Assembly: GCA_016793325.1 (NCBI GenBank) | Contig: JAEUKI010000012.1 | Span: 95,225-159,224 of the forward strand | Direction of reading: 5' to 3' | Source of the DNA: Myxococcales bacterium | Lineage (GTDB): Bacteria; Myxococcota_A; Polyangia; Polyangiales; Ga0077539 | Length of the DNA: 64,000 nt | Shown here: positions 20,079-27,484 of the stretch, piece after piece | Position numbering within the stretch: position 1 is the stretch's first letter | Layout of the letters: every line of letters begins with the position of its first letter | Notes under the pieces: model-generated | Seen by the model: the letters and a program-made list of their open reading frames with translations, nothing else | Database searches by the model: none | What the model was told of the DNA's origin: nothing | Position numbers and translations under genes: made by a program

Positions 20079-21077
20079 TCACTTCGCGCTCGCGCGCGAC
20101 AGACGGTCCCTCGCAGCGTCCCATGCGCCGCCGTCTGGGACGCGTTCGCACAGGATCCACTGGCACCCTCGGTCGTCGAGCGCGTGCAGCGCCTCGTAGA
20201 GCGCCGCGCCGTACTCCGCGGGATCGCTGCTCAACGCGCGAACGACGAGCGATTCGCTCGGAGAAACGCCGCGATCTCCGACCGTGACGACCCCGGTCTT
20301 CGTGGTGACAGCGCTCAATCGAGCTCGGAGCTCCGGCCACGAAAGCACTTCGAGCCTCGCGTAGGGAGCGTAGTGCTTCGCGTCGAGCCCTGGCGACGCG
20401 CGGGCCACGCCGTGCGCGACGACCGCGCTTCGAGCCGCCACGGGTCCCACGACGCGCGAGAGCTCATCGGCCGTGATTCGGCCTGGCCTCAACAACGTCG
20501 GCGGCGACGAGCAGAGGTCGATCACCGTGGACTCGAGACCCACGGAGCAGGGACCCGCGTCGAGGACCACGTCGATCCGTCCGTCGAGCTGCTGGAGCAC
20601 GTGGTCCGCTGTGGTCGGCGAGAGCTGATTCGAGCGGTTCGCGCTCGGGGCCGCGACCGGACGACCCACGGCGCGAAGAAGCGCCTGCGCCACCGTGTGC
20701 GCCGGAACACGCAGCGACATGGCCTCGAGCCCCGCGCACACGACCGGCGCGATCGACGGCGCCTTGGGCACGACGATCGTGAGGGGCCCTGGCCAAAACG
20801 CCGCTGCGAGCGCGTCGGCTTCGGCGCTCCACACGGGCGCGAGCGCGCGCGCGGCCGCGGTGTCCGCGAGGTGCGAGATCAGCGGGTTGTGCGACGGCCG
20901 TCCCTTCGCAGCGAAGATCGACCGCGCAGCGCGCTCGTCGTCCGCGAGCGCTCCGAGCCCGTACACCGTCTCCGTGGCGAACGCGACGAGCCCTCCACGA
21001 AGGAGAACCTCCGCGCACCGCGCGATCGCTCGCGGGTCCGGCGCGTCGGGATCGACGATGATTCGCTCGGTCTTCAT
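20079..21077 (-). CDS. L-threonylcarbamoyladenylate synthase (Sua5-type)
   Basis: 332 residues. The YrdC domain (about 10-200) has KGRPSHNPL, the ATP/threonine-binding KxR-SxN set (AAPSANRSNQLSPT) and ESTVIDL. A C-terminal Sua5 domain follows (GLDAKHYAPYA; VVRALSSDPAEYGAALYEALHALD), making it the two-domain Sua5 rather than the short TsaC. It makes threonylcarbamoyl-AMP for the t6A modification of tRNAs reading ANN codons. The ATG at 21077 lies about 45 bp from the structured leader that starts on the other strand. Confidence 0.94.
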   Translation of the reverse strand: MKTERIIVDPDAPDPRAIARCAEVLLRGGLVAFATETVYGLGALADDERAARSIFAAKGRPSHNPLISHLADTAAARALAPVWSAEADALAAAFWPGPLTIVVPKAPSIAPVVCAGLEAMSLRVPAHTVAQALLRAVGRPVAAPSANRSNQLSPTTADHVLQQLDGRIDVVLDAGPCSVGLESTVIDLCSSPPTLLRPGRITADELSRVVGPVAARSAVVAHGVARASPGLDAKHYAPYARLEVLSWPELRARLSAVTTKTGVVTVGDRGVSPSESLVVRALSSDPAEYGAALYEALHALDDRGCQWILCERVPDGGAWDAARDRLSRASAK

Positions 21078-21120
21078 GGGATTCGCTTGATTGTCTGTGG
21101 CGTCGCGAGGTCCGTCGACG

Positions 21121-21216
21121 CCCCGTTGGAAGGACTCCGCGCATCGAGGCTCCTCCGACGATCCCTGGGAAATATCCAGGGATCTCTCCGGTGACTCGCC
21201 ACCGGAAGGCGGAGCC
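21121..21216 (+). ncRNA. candidate structured leader RNA, copy A
   Basis: This stretch ends 26 nt before the metacaspase ATG. It shares three blocks, in the same order and orientation, with a second copy at 41329-41417. The blocks are a 16-nt block CCCCGTTGGAAGGACT (21121-21136), CCTGGGAAATATCC (21164-21177) and CGGAAGGCGGAGCC (21203-21216). The sequence between blocks differs. The middle block sits in a strong hairpin, GATCCCTGG/CCAGGGATC around a GAAATAT loop. CCGTTGG (21123-21129) can pair with CCACCGG (21199-21205) with one mismatch, and CGAG (21145-21148) with CTCG (21195-21198). It does not match any riboswitch consensus I can recall. Confidence 0.6.
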
Positions 21217-21242
21217 GCCGTCGGGCGCAGCGCTGAACTATC

Positions 21243-22466
21243 ATGCCTCGAACATTCATGAACGAACGCAACGCTCTCTCGCGCCGCGAGCTCTTGTCGT
21301 TCGGCGCTGCCGCCGCGGCGACTTCGTGGGTCGCGGACCCTCGCGACGCAAGCGCGCAGAGCACAGCGTCACAGTTCGACGGGGCCAAGACGCGCGCGCT
21401 CGTCGTGGGGATCCTCCAGTGGCAGGACAGTCGATTTCGTGGGTTTCCCCAGGAGGGACGACGCGACGCGGTGCTCGTCGAGACGCTGCGACGACGCGGA
21501 GTCCCCGAGGCGAACATCACGTTCTTGCGTGATCGCGCTGCGACGAAGTCCGCGATCGAGCGCGCGTTGAGCGCGGCCCTCGCGGCGACCGCGGCGGACG
21601 AGACGCTGCTCGTGTACTACGCAGGGCACGGGGCGCGCGTGGACGATGGGAAGACGTTCTTCGTTCCCTTCGACGCGGTGAGCGGTCGCGTGCAGGACAC
21701 GGGGTGGTCGATGAAGTCGCTCGTCGACGCGGTGAGCGCTGGGACATTTCGCGGTCGAGCGCTGCTCACGGCGGACTGTTGTTACTCCGGCGCGCTCACG
21801 CGCGACGTCGAGAGCCGAACCGCGGGTCGCCCCATCGCGACGCTCACTTCGTCGATGGCGAGCGTCGTGAGCACCGGCAACTGGACGTTTACCGAGTGTT
21901 TATTGGCGGGACTCGACGGGGCGGGCGTGTGCGACACGAGTCGCGATGGGTTCGTGACGCTCGAAGACCTCGGGCGCTTCACGGACTCGCAAATGGCGTT
22001 CGCAGAAGAGCAGCTCGCGACGTGGGCCGCGCGCAACGGATGGTCGCCGAGCTGGCGTGTTTCTCCGGCGAGAGCGCGCTCATGCGCGCGAGAGGGAGAG
22101 CACATCGAGGTGCTCTACCGCGGCCAATGGTATCGAGCGCAGATCGAGGGCGAACGACAGGGAGCGGTGCGCGTTCACTACATCGGGTACACGCGCGAGT
22201 GGGACGAATGGGTCATCCCGAGTCGATGCCGCGCGTTTTCGCCTCAGCGATTCCCCGTCGGAAGCGCGATCGACGTCGAGTGGAACGGGACCTGGTACCC
22301 CGCGCGCGTCCTCGAAGAGCGCCGCGGGATTCATCACATTCACTACGACGGCTACACCGATGTGTGGAACGAGTGGGTCGCCTCCCGCCGTTGCCGCGCG
22401 CGCGGAGCGCCCGCCGCCAGCGCCGCCGCGCGCAGCGACGAACCGCGCAGGCGCAGAGGGCGCTGA
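21243..22466 (+). CDS. Tat-exported caspase-like protease (C14) with two chromo-barrel-like repeats
   Basis: 407 residues. The Tat signal (SRRELLSFGAAAA, residues 13-25) has a likely cleavage after ASA near 38. The caspase fold covers about 50-260, with His129 in YYAGHG and Cys180 in DCCYSG as the predicted dyad. An EF-hand-like loop follows at 231-242 (D-x-S-x-DG-x-V-T). Two related repeats come next, about 285-330 and 335-385. Each has G-x-WY-x-A, a V-HY-x-GY or I-HY-x-GY strand, and WDEWV or WNEWV. This matches the pattern of chromo-barrel/Tudor-knot domains known from eukaryotic chromatin proteins. The ATG at 21258 is an alternative start. No Shine-Dalgarno is visible, and the structured leader ends 26 nt upstream. 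Confidence 0.85.
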   Translation: MPRTFMNERNALSRRELLSFGAAAAATSWVADPRDASAQSTASQFDGAKTRALVVGILQWQDSRFRGFPQEGRRDAVLVETLRRRGVPEANITFLRDRAATKSAIERALSAALAATAADETLLVYYAGHGARVDDGKTFFVPFDAVSGRVQDTGWSMKSLVDAVSAGTFRGRALLTADCCYSGALTRDVESRTAGRPIATLTSSMASVVSTGNWTFTECLLAGLDGAGVCDTSRDGFVTLEDLGRFTDSQMAFAEEQLATWAARNGWSPSWRVSPARARSCAREGEHIEVLYRGQWYRAQIEGERQGAVRVHYIGYTREWDEWVIPSRCRAFSPQRFPVGSAIDVEWNGTWYPARVLEERRGIHHIHYDGYTDVWNEWVASRRCRARGAPAASAAARSDEPRRRRGR

Positions 22467-22553
22467 CGTCGCCGAGTGTGCGAGATTTCGCGGTGAAATG
22501 CGCGCTGCGCGCTGGACGATGCGCCGCGACCTGCGCCATGTTGTGCGAGAAAT

Positions 22554-24404
22554 ATGAAGGCCCGCTCGCTTGTGTTGGGATCGCTCTTTGCGCTCGCAGG
22601 ATGCCCGTCTCCTACGCCGCCCTCGGACGTGACGGACATCGTAAGCGGCGACGCGACGAGCGACGGTGACGTCGCGTGCGTCGATGGTTCGTGCAACTCC
22701 GCCGCGTTTCGCGCGGGCCCGTACGGAACCAACCCGCGCGACCTCGCGGGCCCGTTCACCGTGCCGACGACCGCTGGCGACTGGTCTTTCGAGCGAGAAT
22801 TCACGGGCCGAGATCACTACGTATTTCTCGTCTACACGCCGGGCACCTTCCGCTTCTCGGACGGCTCGGACTTGTCTCAGGGGCTCTTCGACGGCCCGCT
22901 CGACGGCCTGCTCGAACGCGCCCCGCGCAACACGCATTTCTTCTTCTTGTGGAACCGCAACGAAGAGGGCTTCAACACGTTTCGCGACGGCGCCGCCGCG
23001 ACGCTCGAAGGGCTCCCCGCGGACGTCCGCGATCACTGGCGATCGCGCGTTCACTTCGTCACGCGACAAGCGAACATGCTGCAGGGTTGGATCGGAGACC
23101 TCATCCGACGGCGCATCTCGGCGAACCTCCCGTACAAGCGCTACGACGCGTTTCAGTTCGCGGTCGATCGCAACCAGCGCGTTCGCGAGGTCGGCCAGCT
23201 CGGCACGCTCGGCCGCGCGGGGCTCGTCGCGGACCTCACGTTTCTCGCGAACGAGCCGCGCTACTACGAGTACGAAGCGCAGCTCGAAGAGAGGCTCCGC
23301 GCGCAAACCGCGACGGTGGTCCCCGTGCTCTCGAATCAGCGCGTGGACTACTGGGAAGGGCCGCGCAACTGGCGCGACGCCGTGCAGTACGGCGACGCGA
23401 TGTTCCCCGACAGCGCGATGATGGCGCGCTTCGACACGCTCGAAGTGGACTTCGCGATGCACTGCCCCAACGGCCGCGACGGAGAGTGCGGAGCGTGGGA
23501 CTACATCGCGGATCTTCGCATCTGCGAGGAGCCCACGAGCACGCCGGACGCTGGCGCGGACGCGAGCCCCGACGCTGCGAGCGCGCCCGATGCGTCCGCT
23601 GATCCCGACGCAGGCGACGGCGCGCCCAGCGCGGATGCGTCCATGGACGCAGCGAGCGCGGACAGCGGCGTCGAGGACGCGGGCGAGACGTTTCGACCCC
23701 GCCGCGCGGGATGCGATCGCGAGGTCGCTCGATGGATCACGCCGTACTGGCGCGAGGGGCGCTGGGTCACGGACATCTCGCAGATGCTCCCGCTCATTTC
23801 ACGCGGCGGTCGCCACACGTTTCGCTGGTACAGCAAGCACCAGTTCGACCCGCGCGAAGTGCCGTACTTCATTTCGCTCTCGTTTCGACTCTCGAACCAA
23901 AACCGCGGGATGCGCCCCGCAGAAATTCGCACGCTCTGGTCGAGCGAAGGTGAGCGCTTCGACAGCACGTACGACAGCCGCCACGCAGCGCAGCGCTTCA
24001 CGGTCCCCGCGGGAACGCGCAAGGTCGAGCTCTACAGCGTGATCACGGGCCACGGCGCCGAGAGCGGTCAGTGCGCAGAGTTCTGCAATCACACCCATCA
24101 CTTCGCGCTCAACGGGTCGACGCCGAACTCCGTGCGCTTTCCTGACGCGCAGACGGCGCAGGGGTGCGCGGACCTCGTGGGCGAGGGCGTCGTTCCGAAC
24201 CAACACGGAACTTGGTACTTCGGCCGCGGTGGCTGGTGCCCCGGCCAACAAGTGCGGCCGCACGTGTTCGACTTGACCCCCCAGCTCCGCATGGGCGCCG
24301 AGAACGAGGTCACGTACCGCGCGCTACTCGGAAACAACCCGCTCGTCGCGGGCCGCAACTACGGGTCGATCAACCACGCCACGTACCTCGTGTTCTGGCG
24401 CTGA
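22554..24404 (+). CDS. PNGase F-like lipoprotein (peptide-N-glycosidase F family)
   Basis: 616 residues. A lipoprotein signal (FALAGC) is followed by an Asp/Ser-rich spacer. The PNGase F-like region starts near residue 75 (WSFEREF, HYVFLVYTP). Recognisable family blocks are CPNG...CGAWDYIADLRIC, EVARWITPYWREGRWVTDIS, VELYSVITGHG, CAEFCNHTHHF and GVVPNQHGTWYFGRGGWCPGQ. In flavobacteria PNGase F frees N-glycans from glycoproteins. An Asp/Ala/Pro/Ser-rich stretch (about 325-379) interrupts the region between CGAWDY and ITPYW. It is probably surface-exposed and may act on glycoproteins of prey or host. Activity is not shown by sequence alone. Confidence 0.82.
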   Translation: MKARSLVLGSLFALAGCPSPTPPSDVTDIVSGDATSDGDVACVDGSCNSAAFRAGPYGTNPRDLAGPFTVPTTAGDWSFEREFTGRDHYVFLVYTPGTFRFSDGSDLSQGLFDGPLDGLLERAPRNTHFFFLWNRNEEGFNTFRDGAAATLEGLPADVRDHWRSRVHFVTRQANMLQGWIGDLIRRRISANLPYKRYDAFQFAVDRNQRVREVGQLGTLGRAGLVADLTFLANEPRYYEYEAQLEERLRAQTATVVPVLSNQRVDYWEGPRNWRDAVQYGDAMFPDSAMMARFDTLEVDFAMHCPNGRDGECGAWDYIADLRICEEPTSTPDAGADASPDAASAPDASADPDAGDGAPSADASMDAASADSGVEDAGETFRPRRAGCDREVARWITPYWREGRWVTDISQMLPLISRGGRHTFRWYSKHQFDPREVPYFISLSFRLSNQNRGMRPAEIRTLWSSEGERFDSTYDSRHAAQRFTVPAGTRKVELYSVITGHGAESGQCAEFCNHTHHFALNGSTPNSVRFPDAQTAQGCADLVGEGVVPNQHGTWYFGRGGWCPGQQVRPHVFDLTPQLRMGAENEVTYRALLGNNPLVAGRNYGSINHATYLVFWR

Positions 24405-24422
24405 TCCCGCGCCGCGAGGCGC

Positions 24423-24842
24423 TCAGGCTTTGCGCGTCTCGGGGTAGAGCACGTCGCTCATCGTGCTCGTGAGCCACGCGTAGAGCTCGGTGCCGAGCGA
24501 CATCTCGATGAACGATTCGTCGCTCTCGCGCCAAGTAAACTTGAAGGGACCGCCGGTCTTGTCGCTGCGCTCCCAGCTCGTGACGAGCGCGCCGATCGAC
24601 CGCTGCCACTCGATCGTGACGAGCCCCGGCCGGTCCTTGCGAAACAGCTTGATTCGAAGCCCACCGTCGCGCTGAACGATCAGCCCCGGCGGAGCGTCTT
24701 CGCTCGTCAGGTCCGTGGCGAGGTCCACCATGGCCTCGACGCCGCGCTTGTGAACGAGCTGCTCACCGTCGTCGTTGAGCGTGTCTTTCACTTGGGTCGA
24801 GAGGTTCTTCAGCAGCGCTTTTCCTTGCTCGCGTCCACTCAT
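24423..24842 (-). CDS. hypothetical small cytoplasmic protein
   Basis: 139 residues with no recognised family. The N-terminus is helical (GKALLKNLSTQVKDTL). The rest alternates strands (GLIVQRDGGLRIKLFRK, LVTIEWQRSIGALVTSWE, FKFTWRESDESFIEMSL) and ends in a helix. There is no signal peptide or membrane segment. The coding frame is balanced and no overlapping gene competes. The start is 6 nt from a TACCTT hexamer on the minus strand that overlaps the divergent promoter of the E1 gene. Confidence 0.65.
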   Translation of the reverse strand: MSGREQGKALLKNLSTQVKDTLNDDGEQLVHKRGVEAMVDLATDLTSEDAPPGLIVQRDGGLRIKLFRKDRPGLVTIEWQRSIGALVTSWERSDKTGGPFKFTWRESDESFIEMSLGTELYAWLTSTMSDVLYPETRKA

Positions 24843-24848
24843 GGCCAG

Positions 24849-24858
24849 AAGGTACCAT
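24849..24858. promoter_or_regulatory. overlapping divergent -10 boxes sharing GGTACC
   Basis: Minus strand: TACCTT (24849-24854), then 6 nt and the ATG at 24842. Plus strand: TACCAT (24853-24858), then 13 nt and the ATG at 24872. Both hexamers use the palindrome GGTACC at 24851-24856. If both are real, the two polymerases would compete for the same base pairs. Confidence 0.35.
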
Positions 24859-24871
24859 CCGCGCCGCGTTC

Positions 24872-27079
24872 ATGGCCCGAAGCAAGTCCAGCAAGAGTTC
24901 ACCCGAGTCCGAGACCCCGAAACCGACACCGCCGCCGCGCGAAGAGCGGCCCAGCCGAGCGTGGCTGAAGCGCGCGCATTTTCTCGCGCGCCTCTCTCGC
25001 GCGTGGGACCTGCGCTTCGAGGCGATGGCGCGCACCGGCCGCATCGGTCGCTGGTACAGCGCCGTCGGCAACGAGATGACCACGATTGGTTCGGCGTTGC
25101 TGCTGCAGCCCAACGACGGTCTGTCCACCGTCCACCGCGACCTCGGGGCGGTGCTCGCGACGTACCTCGACGTCCCGCGCTTGGCGCCGTCGCTCTTCGA
25201 CGCGAGCGAGCGCACCGCGTGGGACGAGCTTCGTGACGATCCGAGAGAGCTCGTCTATCGACTGTGTTGCCAACTCCTCGGCCGCCGCGACGGATTCACG
25301 CAGGGCGTCGATCGATCGTTTCACTACGGACAGATCCTTCCCGAGCGCGGGATCCGTCACGTGGGGATGATCTCGCATCTCGGAGCGATGCTCCCGGTCG
25401 GAGCGGGCATGGCGATGGCGTCACTCCTCGAGAAGCGCGACAACGTCACGTTGGGCTTCATCGGCGAGGGAGCTACTTCGCAGGGAGATTTCCACGAGAC
25501 GCTCAACACCGCGGGCGTCGCGCGGCTGCCGTACGTGCTCGTGGTCGAGAACAATCAGTACGCGTTTTCGACGCCGGTCGACGAGCAGTTCGCGTGTCGG
25601 TTTCTCGCAGACCGCGCCGCAGGCTACGGCATCCACGGCGAGACCATCGACGGGACAGACCTCTTCGCCGTGCACGACGCGCTCACGCGCGCGTACGACC
25701 ACGCGCGAGCCGGTCGCGGCGCGACGTTGATCGAAGCGGTGCTGCCGCGCATGCGCGGGCACGCCGAGGGAGACGGAAGCTACGAGCTCATCCCCGAAGA
25801 CGTCCGGCAGGCGTTCTTGGCGCAAGACCCGCTGCCGAAGCTCGAAGCTGCGCTGATCGAGCGCAAGGTGATCGACGCTGCGCGGATCGAAGCCGTGCAA
25901 ACCGCGGTGGTCGCGATCGTCGAAGAGGCGCTCGAGCGCGCGCTCGCGTGCCCCGAGCCCGACCTCTCGAACGCGACGCGATCGATGTACGCTCCGGGCG
26001 ACGCGGCGAACGCCGCAGAAAAGCAGCACCAACGCGACGCGGGCCGCAGCGCGAAGACCGCGCTGTGGAGGCCCGATTTCGTCTCGGCCTCCGACGGCGT
26101 CGAGACGACGTACCTCGATGGAATCCTCCGCGCGACCCGCGAAGAGATGGAGCGAGACGAGCGCGTCGTCGTGATGGGCCAAGACGTCGCGCAGTTCGGC
26201 GGGGCGTTTCGCGCCACCAAGGGGCTGTTCGAGAAATTCGGGCGCCTCCGCGTCTTCAACACGCCCCTCCAAGAGTCAGGAACGATCGGCATGGCCCTCG
26301 GCCTCGCGCTCTCGGGCAAGCGCGCGGTGATCGAGATGCAGTTCGCGGACTTCGTGTCCTGCGGCTTCAACCAGATCGTGAACAACCTCGCCAAGACGTT
26401 CTACCGCTGGAAGGGCGCCGTTCCCGTCGTGATCCGCTTGCCGTATGGCGGCGGCGTCGGCGCCGGACCCTTTCACTCGCAGTCGCCCGAGGGATGGTTC
26501 GCGCACACGCCGGGCCTCGTCGTCGTCGCTCCGTCGAGCGCAGCGGACGCGTACGGATTGCTCAAGCGCGCGATTCGCGACGACAACCCCGTGATGTTCC
26601 TCGAGCACCGGTTCTTGTATCGACGCGAGAAAGACGTGCTGCCCCCCAACGCTGACTACACCGTCGAGCTCGGCAAGGCGCGCGTGCTTCGCGAGGGCAA
26701 CGAAGCAGGCGTGACCATCCTCACGTGGGGCTGGTGCGTCGGCGAGTCGCTCGCGGCCGCCGAAGAGCTCGCGAAAGAGGGCGTTCAGGTGGAGGTCGTG
26801 GACCTTCGAACGCTCGTGCCGCTCGACGAAGAGACCGTCTTCGCGAGCGTTCGAAAGACAGGAAAAGTGCTGATCGTTCACGAAGCGACGCTCACGGGCG
26901 GCTTCGGCGCCGAGCTCGCCGCGCGCGTCGCGGACTACTGCTTCGAGCAGCTCGACGGCCCCGTGCGCCGCGTCGCGTACCCCGATCGCGCGGCGCCGTA
27001 CAACAAGAAGCTCGAGGCGACGCTGCTCCCAGACCGCGCGAAGATCGTGGACGAGCTCCGACGCCTCGCGCGCTATTGA
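24872..27079 (+). CDS. 2-oxoacid (branched-chain) dehydrogenase E1, alpha and beta fused
   Basis: 735 residues. The alpha half (about 30-370) binds thiamine diphosphate through GEGATSQGDFHE...ENNQYAFSTP. The beta half (about 400-735) begins with the typical TYLDGILRATREEMERDERVVVMGQDVAQFGG. It continues with NTPLQESGTIGMALGLALSG, EMQFADF and SPEGWFAHTPGL. It decarboxylates a 2-oxoacid and passes the acyl group to lipoyl-E2. The order and sequence fit branched-chain oxoacid dehydrogenase better than pyruvate dehydrogenase. The product could feed iso-fatty acid synthesis, important in myxobacteria. No E2 or E3 lies in the window. A Lys/Ser/Pro-rich N-terminus precedes the domain. Confidence 0.9.
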   Translation: MARSKSSKSSPESETPKPTPPPREERPSRAWLKRAHFLARLSRAWDLRFEAMARTGRIGRWYSAVGNEMTTIGSALLLQPNDGLSTVHRDLGAVLATYLDVPRLAPSLFDASERTAWDELRDDPRELVYRLCCQLLGRRDGFTQGVDRSFHYGQILPERGIRHVGMISHLGAMLPVGAGMAMASLLEKRDNVTLGFIGEGATSQGDFHETLNTAGVARLPYVLVVENNQYAFSTPVDEQFACRFLADRAAGYGIHGETIDGTDLFAVHDALTRAYDHARAGRGATLIEAVLPRMRGHAEGDGSYELIPEDVRQAFLAQDPLPKLEAALIERKVIDAARIEAVQTAVVAIVEEALERALACPEPDLSNATRSMYAPGDAANAAEKQHQRDAGRSAKTALWRPDFVSASDGVETTYLDGILRATREEMERDERVVVMGQDVAQFGGAFRATKGLFEKFGRLRVFNTPLQESGTIGMALGLALSGKRAVIEMQFADFVSCGFNQIVNNLAKTFYRWKGAVPVVIRLPYGGGVGAGPFHSQSPEGWFAHTPGLVVVAPSSAADAYGLLKRAIRDDNPVMFLEHRFLYRREKDVLPPNADYTVELGKARVLREGNEAGVTILTWGWCVGESLAAAEELAKEGVQVEVVDLRTLVPLDEETVFASVRKTGKVLIVHEATLTGGFGAELAARVADYCFEQLDGPVRRVAYPDRAAPYNKKLEATLLPDRAKIVDELRRLARY

Positions 27080-27089
27080 GCGCGGGCGC

Positions 27090-27401
27090 TCAGCGCGCGA
27101 CGCAGTGGCGCTCTTCGCAGCGTCCGCGGCGGGGCATACAAAACGCGGCGGGCGTCACGTGACATGCGGGCGTCTCGAGGGCGGGGTCGTTGGCGGCGAT
27201 CGGCTCGCCGCACGAGTTGCCGCGGTAGCAGACAGCGCAGTCTGCGTCGGTCGCGCAGTTGATGGTGGAGGTCGACTGCAGCGCGGCGTTCGGCTGCGCG
27301 GCGGCGAGCTGGTTGGTCGTGGTCGCCCGTTGAGACGCACACGAAATCGAGCCAGCGCCGAGCGCCAACACGAACACACCCGAGCGTAGTGCAGCGAACA
27401 T
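27090..27401 (-). CDS. small Cys-rich lipoprotein
   Basis: 103 residues. The signal ends in the lipobox SISC (mature Cys near 22). The mature part has a Gln/Ala/Thr spacer and then eight Cys within about 50 residues (C-x5-C-x2-C-x5-C and onwards, ending CEERHC), suggesting a disulfide-stabilised or metal-binding module. The repeated C-x(n)-D-x-D-C pattern is common in myxobacterial surface lipoproteins. The ATG at 27401 is 7 nt downstream of a minus-strand TATCGT (27409-27414), fitting a leaderless transcript. No family was recognised. Confidence 0.65.
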   Translation of the reverse strand: MFAALRSGVFVLALGAGSISCASQRATTTNQLAAAQPNAALQSTSTINCATDADCAVCYRGNSCGEPIAANDPALETPACHVTPAAFCMPRRGRCEERHCVAR

Positions 27402-27484
27402 GACCGCTACGATACGAGACCGCGACGGCTCCTGTCCGCACCGCAGTGAAGTCGCGAAAACACAGCCTCCCACCGCGCCGTGCT

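Noticed and set aside
21199..21216. Resemblance of CCGGAAGGCGGAGCC to the SRP RNA core
   Set aside because: The SRP core sequence and helix 8 context do not fit, and the same block is present in copy B without other SRP features.
22080..23462. Minus-strand 460-residue open frame across the caspase and PNGase F genes
   Set aside because: Antisense shadow caused by GC-rich third positions, with no recognisable motifs.
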